From assembly GCF_001483135.1 (NCBI RefSeq), contig NZ_LNAL01000008.1:62001-126000 (forward strand): a stretch of DNA of 64,000 nt. Direction: 5' to 3'. The notes under the pieces were generated by a model. It searched no databases. It saw only the letters and a list, made by a program, of their open reading frames with translations, and had not been told where the DNA came from. The stretch's first letter is position 1; every line of letters begins with the position of its first letter. Shown in pieces: positions 1-9,466 of this stretch. A program made the translations under genes and the position numbers. The DNA comes from Solirubrum puertoriconensis. Its GTDB lineage: Bacteria > Bacteroidota > Bacteroidia > Cytophagales > Hymenobacteraceae.

Positions 1-988
<988 letters not shown>

Positions 989-1025
989 TTACACCGAATG
1001 GTTGTGCAGCCCGCAGCCTCGCACC

Positions 1026-1466
1026 CTAGGTATGCTTAGTTGCCGGCGCCTGCTGGCAACTAAGCAGCCACTCTACGGCCTGGGCCTCGTCGGTAAAGCG
1101 GCTCGACATATAGGGCTTGTCCTGAAAGTAGCTGACCGGCGGAAAGTTCGCATCAGAAGCCACGTCGCGCAGGTGCGTAGGAGCCACCAGGTACGCCAGG
1201 TAAGAGCGTTGGCCACCTAGGCGCAGCGGTAGTTGCGGAGCAAAGTAGCTCAGCATCCAGCCGGTCGCATCCTTGTCGGTATCGACGCGCCGACGGGCAT
1301 CGAGCAGCCAGTATGGGCACTGGTGGGCAGCAGCCAACTCGAGCATATCGAGGTAGCCCTGCTTGAGTTCTTCTAAGTTTATCTGCCGCAACCAGCGGCC
1401 CACCACAATGTGCAGATCGGGGCGGTAAGCGAGGTCGAGAAAACCACGCGTAACGTACGAAGTCAT
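1026..1466 (-). CDS. STAS-like/SpoIIAA-like small protein, paralog 1 of 3
   Basis: A 146-residue protein without signal peptide or membrane segment. I chose the ATG at 1466 because homology to the paralog at 55442-55864 begins there; the longer reading frame upstream has no recognisable content. Shared features are a YRPDL start, RW about 10 residues later, a helix with LELA..HQ, then a W-L-D-x-R strand, and a second half with LAYLV. The alternating strand/helix pattern fits the STAS/SpoIIAA-like fold, but the identification is by pattern only. A third, more diverged copy is at 23586-24026. STAS-like proteins often sense or relay regulatory states; the role here is unknown. Confidence 0.75.
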   Translation of the reverse strand: MTSYVTRGFLDLAYRPDLHIVVGRWLRQINLEELKQGYLDMLELAAAHQCPYWLLDARRRVDTDKDATGWMLSYFAPQLPLRLGGQRSYLAYLVAPTHLRDVASDANFPPVSYFQDKPYMSSRFTDEAQAVEWLLSCQQAPATKHT

Positions 1467-1621
1467 ACTTGAAGAAAAGGGGCGGGTGGCACCGCAAATG
1501 TAGGCAGCAGCTCGACAATAAGCTGCTACTCGCCAACTGCACGAAAACCCGCACAGCCCATTAATTGTAATACGCCTTTGTTGCTTCTCAGCGGCAAGCT
1601 GCCCCAGGCAGCCATCACTCC

Positions 1622-1628
1622 TACTTTG
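1622..1628 (+). promoter_or_regulatory. Putative -7 box of the pirin gene, near-leaderless
   Basis: TACTTTG followed by C lies 8 bases before the pirin ATG at 1637. It resembles the Bacteroidota sigma-A -7 box TAnnTTTG with one base missing. No clear -33 TTTG lies at the usual spacing. Confidence 0.4.
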
Positions 1629-1636
1629 CATAAACC

Positions 1637-2491
1637 ATGCGCACCATCAAGCAACAGCACCGCGCGCTTAGCGCCCCCATCGATGATCTGATAACCTACC
1701 GGGCGCTGCCCACGCAGTCCGTCGAGCATCTCGATCCGTTTCTGTTTCTGAATCACCACGGGCCGCAAACCTACCAACCCAACAACCGCGGCTTGCCTTT
1801 TGGCCCGCACCCGCACCGCGGCTTCGAAACGGTAACGTTTATTCTGGAGGGCGACATCATGCACAAGGATACCGGCGGGCACGAAAGCGTGATTAATGCG
1901 GGCGGTATTCAGTGGATGACGGCCGGCTCGGGGCTTATCCACGCCGAGGTATCGTCGGCGGAGTTCAAGCGGCAAGGCGGCCCGCTCGAGATTCTGCAGC
2001 TGTGGGTTAACCTGCCCGCTAAGCACAAAATGACGGCCCCGCGCTACATTGGCCTGCAAGCTCCCGATATTCCGCAGGCGTCGCTCGACGAAGGCCGCGT
2101 AACGCTGCACGCCGTATCGGGCGAGTGGGCGGGCACCACCGGCGCCGTGCAGCCGCTGGCGCCTGTTGCCCTGGCTTGGGCCGAGTTACGCGCCGGTGCT
2201 AAGCTGCACCTCAGCATTCCGGCCGAACACACCATTTTCTTCTATACCGTACGCGGCAAGCTACGCGTGAATGGGCAAGAGACCGAGGCCCTGCGCCTTA
2301 CGGAGTTCAACCACGACGGCGACGAGCTTCAACTTGAGGCGCTTGCCGACGCGGTGGTACTACTGGGCCACGCCAAGCCCTTCAACGAGCCTATTGTGTC
2401 GTACGGACCCTTCGTGATGAACTCGCCGCAGGAGATTGAGCAGGCTTATCACGATTACCAAGCGGGTAAGTTCGGCCGCTGGCGGGGCTAG
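1637..2491 (+). CDS. Pirin family protein (cupin)
   Basis: 284-residue bicupin of the pirin family. The metal-binding residues of the N-terminal cupin are visible: His58 and His60 in HPHRGFETVT, and His102 and Glu104 in SGLIHAEVS. Bacterial pirins such as E. coli YhhW bind a divalent metal, and some oxidise quercetin; others affect central metabolism. The length matches the family. A possible promoter box sits 8 bases upstream, so the mRNA may be nearly leaderless. The gene is transcribed away from the STAS-like gene and followed by a hairpin. The physiological role cannot be deduced. Confidence 0.93.
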   Translation: MRTIKQQHRALSAPIDDLITYRALPTQSVEHLDPFLFLNHHGPQTYQPNNRGLPFGPHPHRGFETVTFILEGDIMHKDTGGHESVINAGGIQWMTAGSGLIHAEVSSAEFKRQGGPLEILQLWVNLPAKHKMTAPRYIGLQAPDIPQASLDEGRVTLHAVSGEWAGTTGAVQPLAPVALAWAELRAGAKLHLSIPAEHTIFFYTVRGKLRVNGQETEALRLTEFNHDGDELQLEALADAVVLLGHAKPFNEPIVSYGPFVMNSPQEIEQAYHDYQAGKFGRWRG

Positions 2492-2497
2492 GACCCT

Positions 2498-2533
2498 AGG
2501 TGCTGCCAAGGCAATGCAGCCTTGGCAGCACCT
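2498..2533 (+). terminator. Hairpin after pirin gene (15-bp perfect stem)
   Basis: Arms 2498-2512 and 2519-2533 are perfect complements around a 6-base loop, just after the pirin stop codon. The left arm overlaps a CCTAGG palindrome. No T-run follows, so it is a terminator-like or mRNA-stabilising hairpin rather than a canonical intrinsic terminator. Confidence 0.6.
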
Positions 2534-2772
2534 AATAATAAGGCAACCGTTGCTAGCTGACCTACGCAGCCAGCCTACTTCATCGCAAAGCAAGCTCAAC
2601 TATATGGAATCCAATATTATATAGATGGGAACAGATGCTTTAAAACATACAATTTTATCCTCCTAACCTATTACCACAATCCCGGAATTATATAATAAAC
2701 TTGCTAAACGGTTCGAAGCCTTGATGAGGAGCCGCCAACGAGTTTGTACAACTTATACATTAAGCGGGGTTA

Positions 2773-4587
2773 GTGAAGAAGTGGCTTACGGTGCTGCTAG
2801 GGCTTTGGTCGCTGGCGGCGGTGGCGCAAACGGGGGTTTCTGATCCGGAGTTGGCGCAGTGCGACGCGGCGGTACAACGGTTTATGCAACGTTGGAAAAT
2901 ACCAGGCGCCACGGTGGCTATCAGCCGCCAAGGCAAGCTAGTGTACTCCCGCGGGTTTGGCCATGCCAACTTAGAGCGCACCGAATCAATGCAACCTTCG
3001 CACCTGCTGCGGGTAGCCAGCGTATCGAAGCCGGTTACGGCGGTGGCAATCATGAAGCTGGCAGAAGATGGCCAGGTGCAGCTCACGCGCAAGGCTTTCG
3101 GCCCCGATGGCTACCTCAACACCCCTTACTACACCGGTGTAATCGAAGATGAACGCATCTACGACATCACGGTGCAGCAGCTGCTCGAGCACACCGCCGG
3201 CTGGAACCGCAACGCCGGCGTGGATGGCTTCAGCAGCTCCGACCCCATCGATTTTCCGCTGCACGTAGCCGCCGTAATGCAGGTGCCCAACCCCGTACCT
3301 GATTCTACGCTGGTGCGCTACCTGCTGGGCAAGGGCCTCAACTTTACGCCCGGCAGCCGCTTTGCCTATTCCAACATCGGCTACATCGTATTGGGCAAGA
3401 TTATCGAGCGCGTAACGGGGCAACCCTACGAAGCTTGGGTGCGCCGGAATATCCTGGAGCCCAGCGGCGTGCGCGAAGCCCACCTAGGCCACAACCTGCT
3501 GGCCGATAAGCTGGAGCGCGAAGCCGAGTACTTCAGCAAGGATTACAAAGAGTCGTGCTACGGCACGGGCAAGCGCGTGCTGTACCCCTACGGCGGCTGG
3601 AACCTGGAAGCCATGAACGCCCACGGCGGCTGGCTGTTCTCGGCCCGCGACTTGGTACGCCTGATGCTGGCCGTTGATGGCTCGCCCACGCGCCCCGACC
3701 TGTTGCTGCCTGCCACCATCGATACCATGATAACCTCGCACGAGCCGAACCACCGCTACGCCAAGGGCTGGCTCGTGAACAAGGACCGCACCACGTGGTG
3801 GCACACCGGCTCGCTCGATGGCACTGCCAGCTGCGTGGTTCGTACTGCCTCGGGCTACACCTGGGCCATTCTGCTAAACGCCCGCTCCACTACCAACCGC
3901 TTCTGGAACGACCTAGAGGAGCTGGGCTGGGAGTGCATCAACAGCACCAACACCTGGCCCGCATACGATCTATTTCCGCCGGAGCGAAACGCCAGCAACC
4001 TGCGCTTAGCCAACCTAAGCCCTACCAGTGCCCGCTTTACCTGGCACAACGGCAATGGCAACGGCCGCCTGCTGGTGCTGCAAGAAAAAGGACCTGTAAA
4101 GGAAATGCCGCAGGACGGCACCAACTACGTAGCCGATGTTTCGTTTGGCCGGGGGGCCATACTGGGCAGCGGCTCGGTAGTGGCTGCGGGCGCCGACAGC
4201 CTGGTAACGGTGCGCGCTTTGCAGCCCGGCAAAACGTATTACGCCCGCCTCGTTGAGTACAACCAGAGCGAGGCGACGGGACAACACCCAGTGTACGCAC
4301 TGGAAGGCAGCCCCGTGCTCGAGTTCACCACGCCGGCAGCGCCGGTGGTAGCCAAGAGCAAGGCCAGCAAGGCGGCAGTGGCCCGCGTCGCCAAAACGCG
4401 AAACAAGCGAAGCACCCCGGCTACGCGTACGGTACCCAGCGTAATGCCGGCAACCAGCTCGGAGCGCGCGCAAACCGATCAGCCGATGCCAGTTTCACCA
4501 GCCATCGAGCCACAATCGGCTTCGTACTGGATTCGGCTACGCGAAATGAGCCGAGGCCTGTTCAAGTGGTTCGGCACTTCGAGCTAA
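2773..4587 (+). CDS. Secreted serine hydrolase, class C beta-lactamase/DD-peptidase family, with C-terminal beta-sandwich
   Basis: 604 residues from a GTG start, chosen because it begins the signal peptide (MKKW followed by a hydrophobic stretch and AVAQ). The beta-lactamase/transpeptidase domain spans about residues 25-390. It has SVSK at 83-86 (catalytic Ser and Lys), YSN at 199-201 (the Y-x-N motif) and HTG at 344-346 in the place of KTG. Residues about 395-520 look like a fibronectin III-type sandwich, ending in an EFTTPAAP strand; a low-complexity K/A/T tail follows. The family hydrolyses peptides, esters or beta-lactams in the periplasm or outside. This combination suggests an esterase or peptidase rather than a resistance enzyme. 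The spacer upstream (2600-2770) is AT-rich and probably holds the promoter, but no clear box was found. Confidence 0.9.
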   Translation: MKKWLTVLLGLWSLAAVAQTGVSDPELAQCDAAVQRFMQRWKIPGATVAISRQGKLVYSRGFGHANLERTESMQPSHLLRVASVSKPVTAVAIMKLAEDGQVQLTRKAFGPDGYLNTPYYTGVIEDERIYDITVQQLLEHTAGWNRNAGVDGFSSSDPIDFPLHVAAVMQVPNPVPDSTLVRYLLGKGLNFTPGSRFAYSNIGYIVLGKIIERVTGQPYEAWVRRNILEPSGVREAHLGHNLLADKLEREAEYFSKDYKESCYGTGKRVLYPYGGWNLEAMNAHGGWLFSARDLVRLMLAVDGSPTRPDLLLPATIDTMITSHEPNHRYAKGWLVNKDRTTWWHTGSLDGTASCVVRTASGYTWAILLNARSTTNRFWNDLEELGWECINSTNTWPAYDLFPPERNASNLRLANLSPTSARFTWHNGNGNGRLLVLQEKGPVKEMPQDGTNYVADVSFGRGAILGSGSVVAAGADSLVTVRALQPGKTYYARLVEYNQSEATGQHPVYALEGSPVLEFTTPAAPVVAKSKASKAAVARVAKTRNKRSTPATRTVPSVMPATSSERAQTDQPMPVSPAIEPQSASYWIRLREMSRGLFKWFGTSS

Positions 4588-4703
4588 ACTTAGCCCCGCG
4601 GGTCGGTCGGCACATCTGTTTTTTTCAGCTGATGGTGCATTGAAATGGCCGCATTAGTTGCGGAATAAATTCTTCTGCTAACTTAGCTATCTAGCTATAT
4701 CTC

Positions 4704-4709
4704 AAGGAG
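4704..4709 (+). promoter_or_regulatory. Shine-Dalgarno-like AAGGAG before SUKH-3 gene
   Basis: AAGGAG lies 13 bases before the ATG at 4723. Clear Shine-Dalgarno sequences are uncommon in Bacteroidota and few others stand out in this window, which may point to foreign origin of the gene. The distance is longer than optimal. Confidence 0.35.
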
Positions 4710-4722
4710 CCGCAGAGAAAGA

Positions 4723-5172
4723 ATGATCAGCTTTTCGGATGAAGTCCTACATCTGCTGCAAGAGGCAGGTTGGTACGAAGGGAGAAATGTGGACACCAAC
4801 CGTTATGCCGCAGCCATTCGCGCAAGCAAGTATCCTTGGCAGGAGGCTGCGCACCGGTTCCTGAGCGAATTTGGCGGCTTACTCCTGCGTTTTTTGCGCA
4901 GCGACGGCAGCGTTTCCACGCTGCATTTCAACGTGCCACAAGCACTAGCTAGCCAAACCAGCGCCAACGTACTAGCCGACTGCATGAAGCGCTTGGGCTC
5001 GGGTGGCTTTACAATTATCGGGCAAGCCTACGCCGAGGATTTGGTGTTGCTGATGGATAGCCAAGGCCGCGTATACGGCGGTGGCTGCGACGATTGTCTT
5101 TACCTCATTGCCAATACCGGCGAAGAGGCCATCGAGACCATCTGCCTCGATCTGGCCTTCGAGGTAGTCTAG
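4723..5172 (+). CDS. SUKH-3 family immunity protein (orphan)
   Basis: 149-residue cytoplasmic protein. The N-terminal pattern L..AGWYEGRNVD, followed by a helix ending RFLSEFGGLLLRF and a later GRVYGGG strand, is that of the SUKH-3 branch of the SMI1/KNR4 superfamily. These proteins are widespread immunity partners of polymorphic toxins. No toxin gene, Rhs/YD repeat or secretion gene lies within several kilobases; neighbours are a secreted hydrolase and an acetyltransferase. The stop codon overlaps the stop of the convergent GNAT gene. Family assignment is by motif; the immunity role is inferred from the family and no partner is visible. Confidence 0.8.
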   Translation: MISFSDEVLHLLQEAGWYEGRNVDTNRYAAAIRASKYPWQEAAHRFLSEFGGLLLRFLRSDGSVSTLHFNVPQALASQTSANVLADCMKRLGSGGFTIIGQAYAEDLVLLMDSQGRVYGGGCDDCLYLIANTGEEAIETICLDLAFEVV

Positions 5173-5687
5173 TGTGCTGGGGCACCTAGGCGCTTTTCGT
5201 AGCAGTAGAAGCGCAGTCCCGGCCGAAAGGCCAACGTAATTTCGCCGGCAAAGCGGTAGCCCAGCTTTGGAAAGAGCTGCTGCGTGGCTTTATTCTCCGA
5301 GTTCGTATCCACGCGCAGGCTGCGCAGCCCCCACTCGGCGGCCAGCACCTCGGCTTGTTGCAGCAAGGCAGCCGCAATGCCTTTGCCCTGCACTTCGGGG
5401 TCGACGGCCAAGCGGTGGGTAACCACTGCTTGTTCGGCAGCATCCCAATCGGCTTGGGCATACTCGGAGTCTTGGTCGGTGGTTAGGGCTGCCACGCCCA
5501 CTACTTGGCCCGCTAGCTCGGCCACCCACAGCTGCTCCCGCTCGATGTCGGCTTGGAATACGGCTTCGTTGGGGTAATCGGCCTCCCACTGGTAATTGCC
5601 CGCGGCTTGCATTAGCGGCACCACGCGGCGCACAACATTCAGGATAGCAGGCAAATCGGCAGGGGTGGCGCGGCGAATGTGCAGCAT
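5169..5687 (-). CDS. GNAT family N-acetyltransferase
   Basis: 172 residues, complete GNAT fold. It opens with IRRATPADLPAI (beta1-alpha1). Motif A (RLAVDPEVQGKGIAAAL, near residue 100) carries the Q-x-x-G-x-G/A acetyl-CoA pyrophosphate loop, and a C-terminal NKATQQLFPKLGYRF segment follows. The substrate is unknown; the layout resembles RimI-like or small-molecule acetyltransferases. Start chosen at the ATG that begins beta1. The gene converges on the SUKH-3 gene, with the two stop codons overlapping in the palindromic CTAG at 5169-5172. It is followed at a short distance by the exporter gene on the same strand, which lies upstream of it and could share a transcript. Confidence 0.9.
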   Translation of the reverse strand: MLHIRRATPADLPAILNVVRRVVPLMQAAGNYQWEADYPNEAVFQADIEREQLWVAELAGQVVGVAALTTDQDSEYAQADWDAAEQAVVTHRLAVDPEVQGKGIAAALLQQAEVLAAEWGLRSLRVDTNSENKATQQLFPKLGYRFAGEITLAFRPGLRFYCYEKRLGAPAH

Positions 5688-5740
5688 GCGGATGGCAGTT
5701 CGGGAAAGAAATAAGCAGCAAAAGGAGCGGCGCTGCAGTT

Positions 5741-6994
5741 CTACTCGGCAAGCACCTGCTCCGGGGCAGTGGGCACCGCTTGGTGCAAGTTTTTGCGCAA
5801 CGAGCGCCGGGCCAGCAACACGCTGATAACCGTGAGCACCGCGCCCGTCAGGAATGGTGCTCCGGGAAAGTAAACCGGCGCTTTCGGCCCGGTGAAGTAG
5901 GCAAACAAGTTAGTCATCAGGGGCGGACCTATGATGGAGGTAACGCTTACCAAGCTGGTAAGCCCACCCTGCAGCTCGCCTTGCTCGTTGGCAGGCACCT
6001 GCGACGAAATGAGCCCCTGCAGCGCCGGCCCGGCAATGCCACCTAGGCAGTAAGGCACCAGAAACGCGAACATCATCCAGCCCTCGGTGGCAAATGCAAA
6101 CAAGGCAAACCCCACGGCGTACAACGCCATACCTAGGTAAATGGAGCGTGCCGCGCCTAGGCGCGGGTTGATGTAGCGTATGAGTACGCCCTGCACCAAC
6201 GCCACCATCAGCCCCACAACACCCAGGGAGTAGCCCACCCAAGCCTTGTTCCAGCCAAACTTCTCCATGGTATAGTACGACCAGGTGCTTTGCGTGGCAT
6301 GGGCCGCGATGTATATGAATACCAGCGAGCCAACCAGCCCCAGCACCACCGGGTAGCGTTGCAGCTGCCGCAGCGAGCCGATGGGGTTGGCCCGCCGCAG
6401 CTCAAAAGGCCGGCGGTTCTCTGGCTTCAGCGACTCGGGCAACACCAGGTAGCCGTAGAGCCAGTTAAGGAAAGTAAGCCCCGCCGCGGCCAGAAAGGGC
6501 ACGCGTGGGCCCAGCTCGCCCAACACGCCCCCAATCACCGGCCCGATGATAAAGCCCAGGCCAAACGCCGCACCCACCATGCCGAAGTTCTGCGCCCGAT
6601 CCTCGGGCGGACTTACGTCGGCAATGTAGGCGGTGGCGGTAGTCATGCTGGCACCCGTAATGCCCGCAATTAATCGGCCCACGAACAGCCAGGCCATGGT
6701 GGGCGCAAACGCCAGCAATATATAATCGAGCCCGAAGCCGAACAGCGAAATCAGCAGCACTGGCCGGCGCCCGTACCGGTCGGACAGGTTGCCCAGCACC
6801 GGCGAAAACAAGAACTGCATGACGGCAAACGCAAACACCAGCCAGCCGCCGTACTGGGCCGCCTCGCTGATGCTGCCGCCCGTGAGCTGCCGAATCAGAT
6901 CGGGCAGAACCGGAATGATGATGCCAAAACCGATTACATCGATGAGCAGCGTAACGAAAATGAAGCCCAATGCGGCTTTACGTTTATCGGCCAT
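5741..6994 (-). CDS. TCR/Tet family MFS drug transporter (TetA-like)
   Basis: 417 residues with twelve predicted membrane segments. N-terminal segment [19 protein letters not shown] and the loop 2-3 motif [15 protein letters not shown] match TetA-type 12-TM drug/H+ antiporters of the [13 protein letters not shown] and [16 protein letters not shown] match motifs C/G of the family. It probably exports a small hydrophobic compound from the cytoplasm. Chromosomal TetA-like proteins of this kind are common in Bacteroidota and do not imply tetracycline resistance. A promoter box (TACTTTTG, 7091-7098) lies about 95 bases upstream. Confidence 0.9.
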   Translation of the reverse strand: MADKRKAALGFIFVTLLIDVIGFGIIIPVLPDLIRQLTGGSISEAAQYGGWLVFAFAVMQFLFSPVLGNLSDRYGRRPVLLISLFGFGLDYILLAFAPTMAWLFVGRLIAGITGASMTTATAYIADVSPPEDRAQNFGMVGAAFGLGFIIGPVIGGVLGELGPRVPFLAAAGLTFLNWLYGYLVLPESLKPENRRPFELRRANPIGSLRQLQRYPVVLGLVGSLVFIYIAAHATQSTWSYYTMEKFGWNKAWVGYSLGVVGLMVALVQGVLIRYINPRLGAARSIYLGMALYAVGFALFAFATEGWMMFAFLVPYCLGGIAGPALQGLISSQVPANEQGELQGGLTSLVSVTSIIGPPLMTNLFAYFTGPKAPVYFPGAPFLTGAVLTVISVLLARRSLRKNLHQAVPTAPEQVLAE

Positions 6995-7090
6995 GGTTGC
7001 GGGGTGCGGCTACAACTAAGCAATGTGCCTTGGCCAAGCCCGAGCCCTAGGTAGTAAACCCGGTTGGCGGCTGCCGGCGGAGGCAAAGAG

Positions 7091-7098
7091 CAAAAGTA
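7091..7098 (-). promoter_or_regulatory. Putative -7 box TACTTTTG for the TetA-like gene
   Basis: Read on the minus strand the sequence is TACTTTTG, a full match to TAnnTTTG. It would give a leader of about 90 bases for the exporter gene. A TTG lies roughly 16 bases upstream as a weak -33 candidate. About 40 bases away a TACTTTG on the plus strand (7135-7141) could serve the divergent VOC gene. Confidence 0.4.
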
Positions 7099-7183
7099 AT
7101 CGGCTCTGGTACGCCAAGCATTAGCCTACGCTATTACTTTGGTGCGGCAGCCGTAGTCGGCTGCCTAACCGCACTATTTTCTT

Positions 7184-7546
7184 ATGATTCAAGGATTACG
7201 CACGGTGGTGTACCCCGTGGGCGACTTGGCCCGCGCCAAGCAATGGTACAGCCAAGTATTGGGGCAAGAGCCGTATTTCGACGAGCCGTTTTACGTGGGC
7301 TACAACGTGGGCGGCTACGAGCTGGGCCTTGACCCCGATGGCCCCGTAGCAGGCCAGTGCGGCCCTACCGCTTACTGGGGAGTGGCCGATGCCCAGCAGG
7401 CCTACCAGCGCCTGCTCGAGCTAGGTGCCCACCAGCACGAACCCATACGCGATGTAGGAGACGGCGTTTTACTCGGCACCGTGCAAGATCCTTTTGGTAA
7501 CCTCTTCGGAATCATCGAGAACCCGTATTTTCAGCTGCCAGCTTAA
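7184..7546 (+). CDS. VOC family protein (glyoxalase/bleomycin resistance fold)
   Basis: 120-residue cytoplasmic protein with the paired beta-alpha-beta-beta-beta modules of the vicinal oxygen chelate family. It has an early VVYPVGDLARAKQWYSQVLG segment, the second-module helix AYQRLLELGAH, and the C-terminal strand VQDPFGNLFGIIENP typical of glyoxalase-like proteins. Members include dioxygenases, isomerases and antibiotic-binding proteins; the substrate cannot be inferred. The single-domain length fits a homodimer. An 11-bp-arm inverted repeat follows at 7578-7601. Confidence 0.88.
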   Translation: MIQGLRTVVYPVGDLARAKQWYSQVLGQEPYFDEPFYVGYNVGGYELGLDPDGPVAGQCGPTAYWGVADAQQAYQRLLELGAHQHEPIRDVGDGVLLGTVQDPFGNLFGIIENPYFQLPA

Positions 7547-7577
7547 CCCAGCCTGACGCTGCGACAGAATAGCCACA

Positions 7578-7601
7578 GTCAGCTTGTACATACAAGCTGA
7601 C
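7578..7601. repeat. Inverted repeat between VOC and Hsp20 genes
   Basis: Perfect 11-base arms (GTCAGCTTGTA and its complement) flank a 2-base spacer. A T-rich stretch (ATTATTTTTTG) begins 10 bases later. It could terminate VOC transcription or serve as an operator for the Hsp20 gene. It is unlike CIRCE (TTAGCACTC-N9-GAGTGCTAA). Confidence 0.5.
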
Positions 7602-7737
7602 ACCATGGCATTATTTTTTGTTTGGAAAGCACTTTGCTCAGAAACAAAACAGCTACTCCGGTGGTAATCAAGCTTTCGAGCAGTGCCGCACCGGAGTTCC
7701 GATGTTGTCTTCTTCCCAACTTAAAACGCTAAGTACC

Positions 7738-8508
7738 ATGGCTATTCAACGTTATTCCGAGTCATTCGGCGACATGATACCGCAGAGCTTCTCGTCGATG
7801 CTGGATCGTTTCTTCAACGATTCGTTGAACACGCGCGGCCGCATGAATGCTTTTATGCCGCACGTGGATGCGTACGAAACCGAGCGGAGCTACGAAATAG
7901 AGGCTTCGTTGCCGGGCATGAAGCGCGAAGACATCAAGGTGGAGTTTCAGCAAGGCCGGCTGTCCATCTCGGGCGAGCGGCGCCTGCAAAACGAGCGTAA
8001 CGACCGTCGTTACCACATGATGGAAAGCCAATACGGCTCGTTTCAGCGTTCCTTCCAGTTACCCGACGTAGCTAATGGCCAGGGCATTGAGGCTACTTTC
8101 GAAGATGGCGTGCTGCGCATTACCGTGCCTAAGGATCAGCAGAAAACCATGCGGCACCAAGTACAGATTCGGGGCGGCCAGCAGCAACAAAACAACCTCC
8201 AAACCGGCCAGGTATCGGCCCGCATGGGCCAGCAGGCGGTTGATGTTTCGGGAGGAGGAGAAGTAGGCAACGGCCATCAGCACACCGACCAGGGCATACA
8301 GCAAGAGCAGGCCGCTCGTTCGTACCAAGGTGCCACGGCCTCGGCTAGCACACCCGCTAGCGGCAGCTCGCAACCAAACACCACAATGGGCGGCCAAACC
8401 AATGCTGGCGGCTCCTGGACCAACGCCAGCTCGGCCTCGGACAGCTACGGCGACGGCCACCCCGACGACGGAGCCGGCACCATGCGCGGCTCGGGCGTAG
8501 GCTCCTGA
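7738..8508 (+). CDS. Hsp20/alpha-crystallin small heat shock protein with long disordered C-terminal tail
   Basis: 256 residues from the ATG at 7738; the upstream in-frame extension has no Hsp20 features. The alpha-crystallin domain spans about residues 40-150 (YEIEASLPGMKREDIKVEF, GSFQRSFQLP, ATFEDGVLRITVPK). The tail of about 100 residues, rich in Gln, Ser, Gly, Ala and Asn, is far longer than the 10-20-residue tail of bacterial Hsp20s and lacks charged-block structure. Hsp20s form oligomers that hold unfolding proteins in the cytoplasm. A second Hsp20-type gene (9467) and cbpA/cbpM lie close by, suggesting a stress-protein neighbourhood. The tail may tune solubility or oligomer size (inference). 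Confidence 0.93.
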   Translation: MAIQRYSESFGDMIPQSFSSMLDRFFNDSLNTRGRMNAFMPHVDAYETERSYEIEASLPGMKREDIKVEFQQGRLSISGERRLQNERNDRRYHMMESQYGSFQRSFQLPDVANGQGIEATFEDGVLRITVPKDQQKTMRHQVQIRGGQQQQNNLQTGQVSARMGQQAVDVSGGGEVGNGHQHTDQGIQQEQAARSYQGATASASTPASGSSQPNTTMGGQTNAGGSWTNASSASDSYGDGHPDDGAGTMRGSGVGS

Positions 8509-8529
8509 TTATTGCTAGTTTGTGAATGC

Positions 8530-8567
8530 AAAAAGGCGCTTTCTCCGCTGGAGGAAGTGCCTTTTGT
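8530..8567. terminator. Bidirectional intrinsic terminator
   Basis: A 16-bp stem with two G-U pairs (left arm begins AAAAGGCG, right arm ends GCCTTTT) around a 3-base loop, followed by TTTG. It lies between the convergent Hsp20 and hydrolase-like genes and is A-rich/T-rich on both sides, so it can work in both directions. Confidence 0.85.
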
Positions 8568-8570
8568 TTG

Positions 8571-9272
8571 CTAGGTAACAGGACTAGGTGTGGGGTTATG
8601 CTCTACCGATTGCCCATCGGCCGCCGGACCTAGGGCGGCCAGGGTAATGGGGCCGGGTGTAACCAGGCGCAATGTGGCCGGCAGGCCCACATCAAGTAAG
8701 TCCTGCACGAGGCCGTCGCCGGCGGCTTCAGGGGTGTAGGTATCCACGGTAGTGGCTACCACGGTTACGGGCCGCTCGGGCAGGCTAACCAGCGTGGCGC
8801 GGCGGTCGAAATCGGGCGGAAATACTCCGGCGTACAAAATCAGCCGCTCGTAGTTGAGGCGGTTGCCGCTAAGCCAACGGCAGGCGGCAGCGGCGCCTTG
8901 GCCGTAGCCCAGCACAGTGCAGCTGACATCGGGCGGGCACTGCGCCAGGATGTGCTCGGCCAGGGCGTCGAGGTAGGCGGTGAGGTCAGTGAGGTCGGGC
9001 AGTAAGTCACCGCTACCGGGCGCTAGCCACGCAGCCGCTATGTGCGGTACCTCGGCCATGCTGTTGCCCGGCACGGTGTAGCGCGATAACCCCTCGGGCA
9101 AGACCAGCAACCGCTCGGCCGTATCGATAGGCGTTAGCTGCGCGGCCAGATCGGCTACGGATTGATCGGCATCGTGCAAGCAAAACCACACGCTGCGGAT
9201 ACCCGGTCCGGGCTCGCCGAGCAAAGCATACCGGGCCGTGCGGGTGGTAGCAAAATCGTGGAGGGGCAGCAT
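8571..9272 (-). CDS. Alpha/beta-hydrolase-like protein lacking the nucleophile serine
   Basis: 233 residues resembling the phospholipase/carboxylesterase (YpfH-like) branch of alpha/beta hydrolases, with a WFCLHDADQS strand near the N-terminus and a hydrophobic strand before the elbow. The nucleophile elbow, normally G-x-S-x-G (often GFSQGA), reads GYGQGA at residues 122-127, so position 124 is Gly instead of Ser. The codon is an unambiguous GGC. The protein is otherwise intact and full length. It is probably a non-catalytic relative, or uses another residue. It lies between two Hsp20 genes and is transcribed toward the first. Family assignment is moderate. Confidence 0.7.
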   Translation of the reverse strand: MLPLHDFATTRTARYALLGEPGPGIRSVWFCLHDADQSVADLAAQLTPIDTAERLLVLPEGLSRYTVPGNSMAEVPHIAAAWLAPGSGDLLPDLTDLTAYLDALAEHILAQCPPDVSCTVLGYGQGAAAACRWLSGNRLNYERLILYAGVFPPDFDRRATLVSLPERPVTVVATTVDTYTPEAAGDGLVQDLLDVGLPATLRLVTPGPITLAALGPAADGQSVEHNPTPSPVT

Positions 9273-9466
9273 AGGCAGGAGTTTGTTAGGTGGGCATTAG
9301 CCTATACGCACACCTAGGGTTTTGGCTGCCAAGCTGGCGCGCGTTTGGCACAGGTAAACTGCCAAATCCGGCCAATGTGGCAAGCCAACTATTCGGCACG
9401 CCTACATTTAGAGTTGGTACATAGTTTGCCTATAACCCTCTGACAAACAGAAGGACGACTTACATC

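Noticed and set aside
2773-4587. Antibiotic-resistance beta-lactamase
   Set aside because: The class C fold is shared by esterases and peptidases; the KTG motif is HTG and the C-terminal sandwich domain is not typical of resistance enzymes.
5741-6994. Tetracycline resistance gene
   Set aside because: The sequence fits the broad TetA-like family, but chromosomal homologs are common and nothing here shows tetracycline specificity or mobility.
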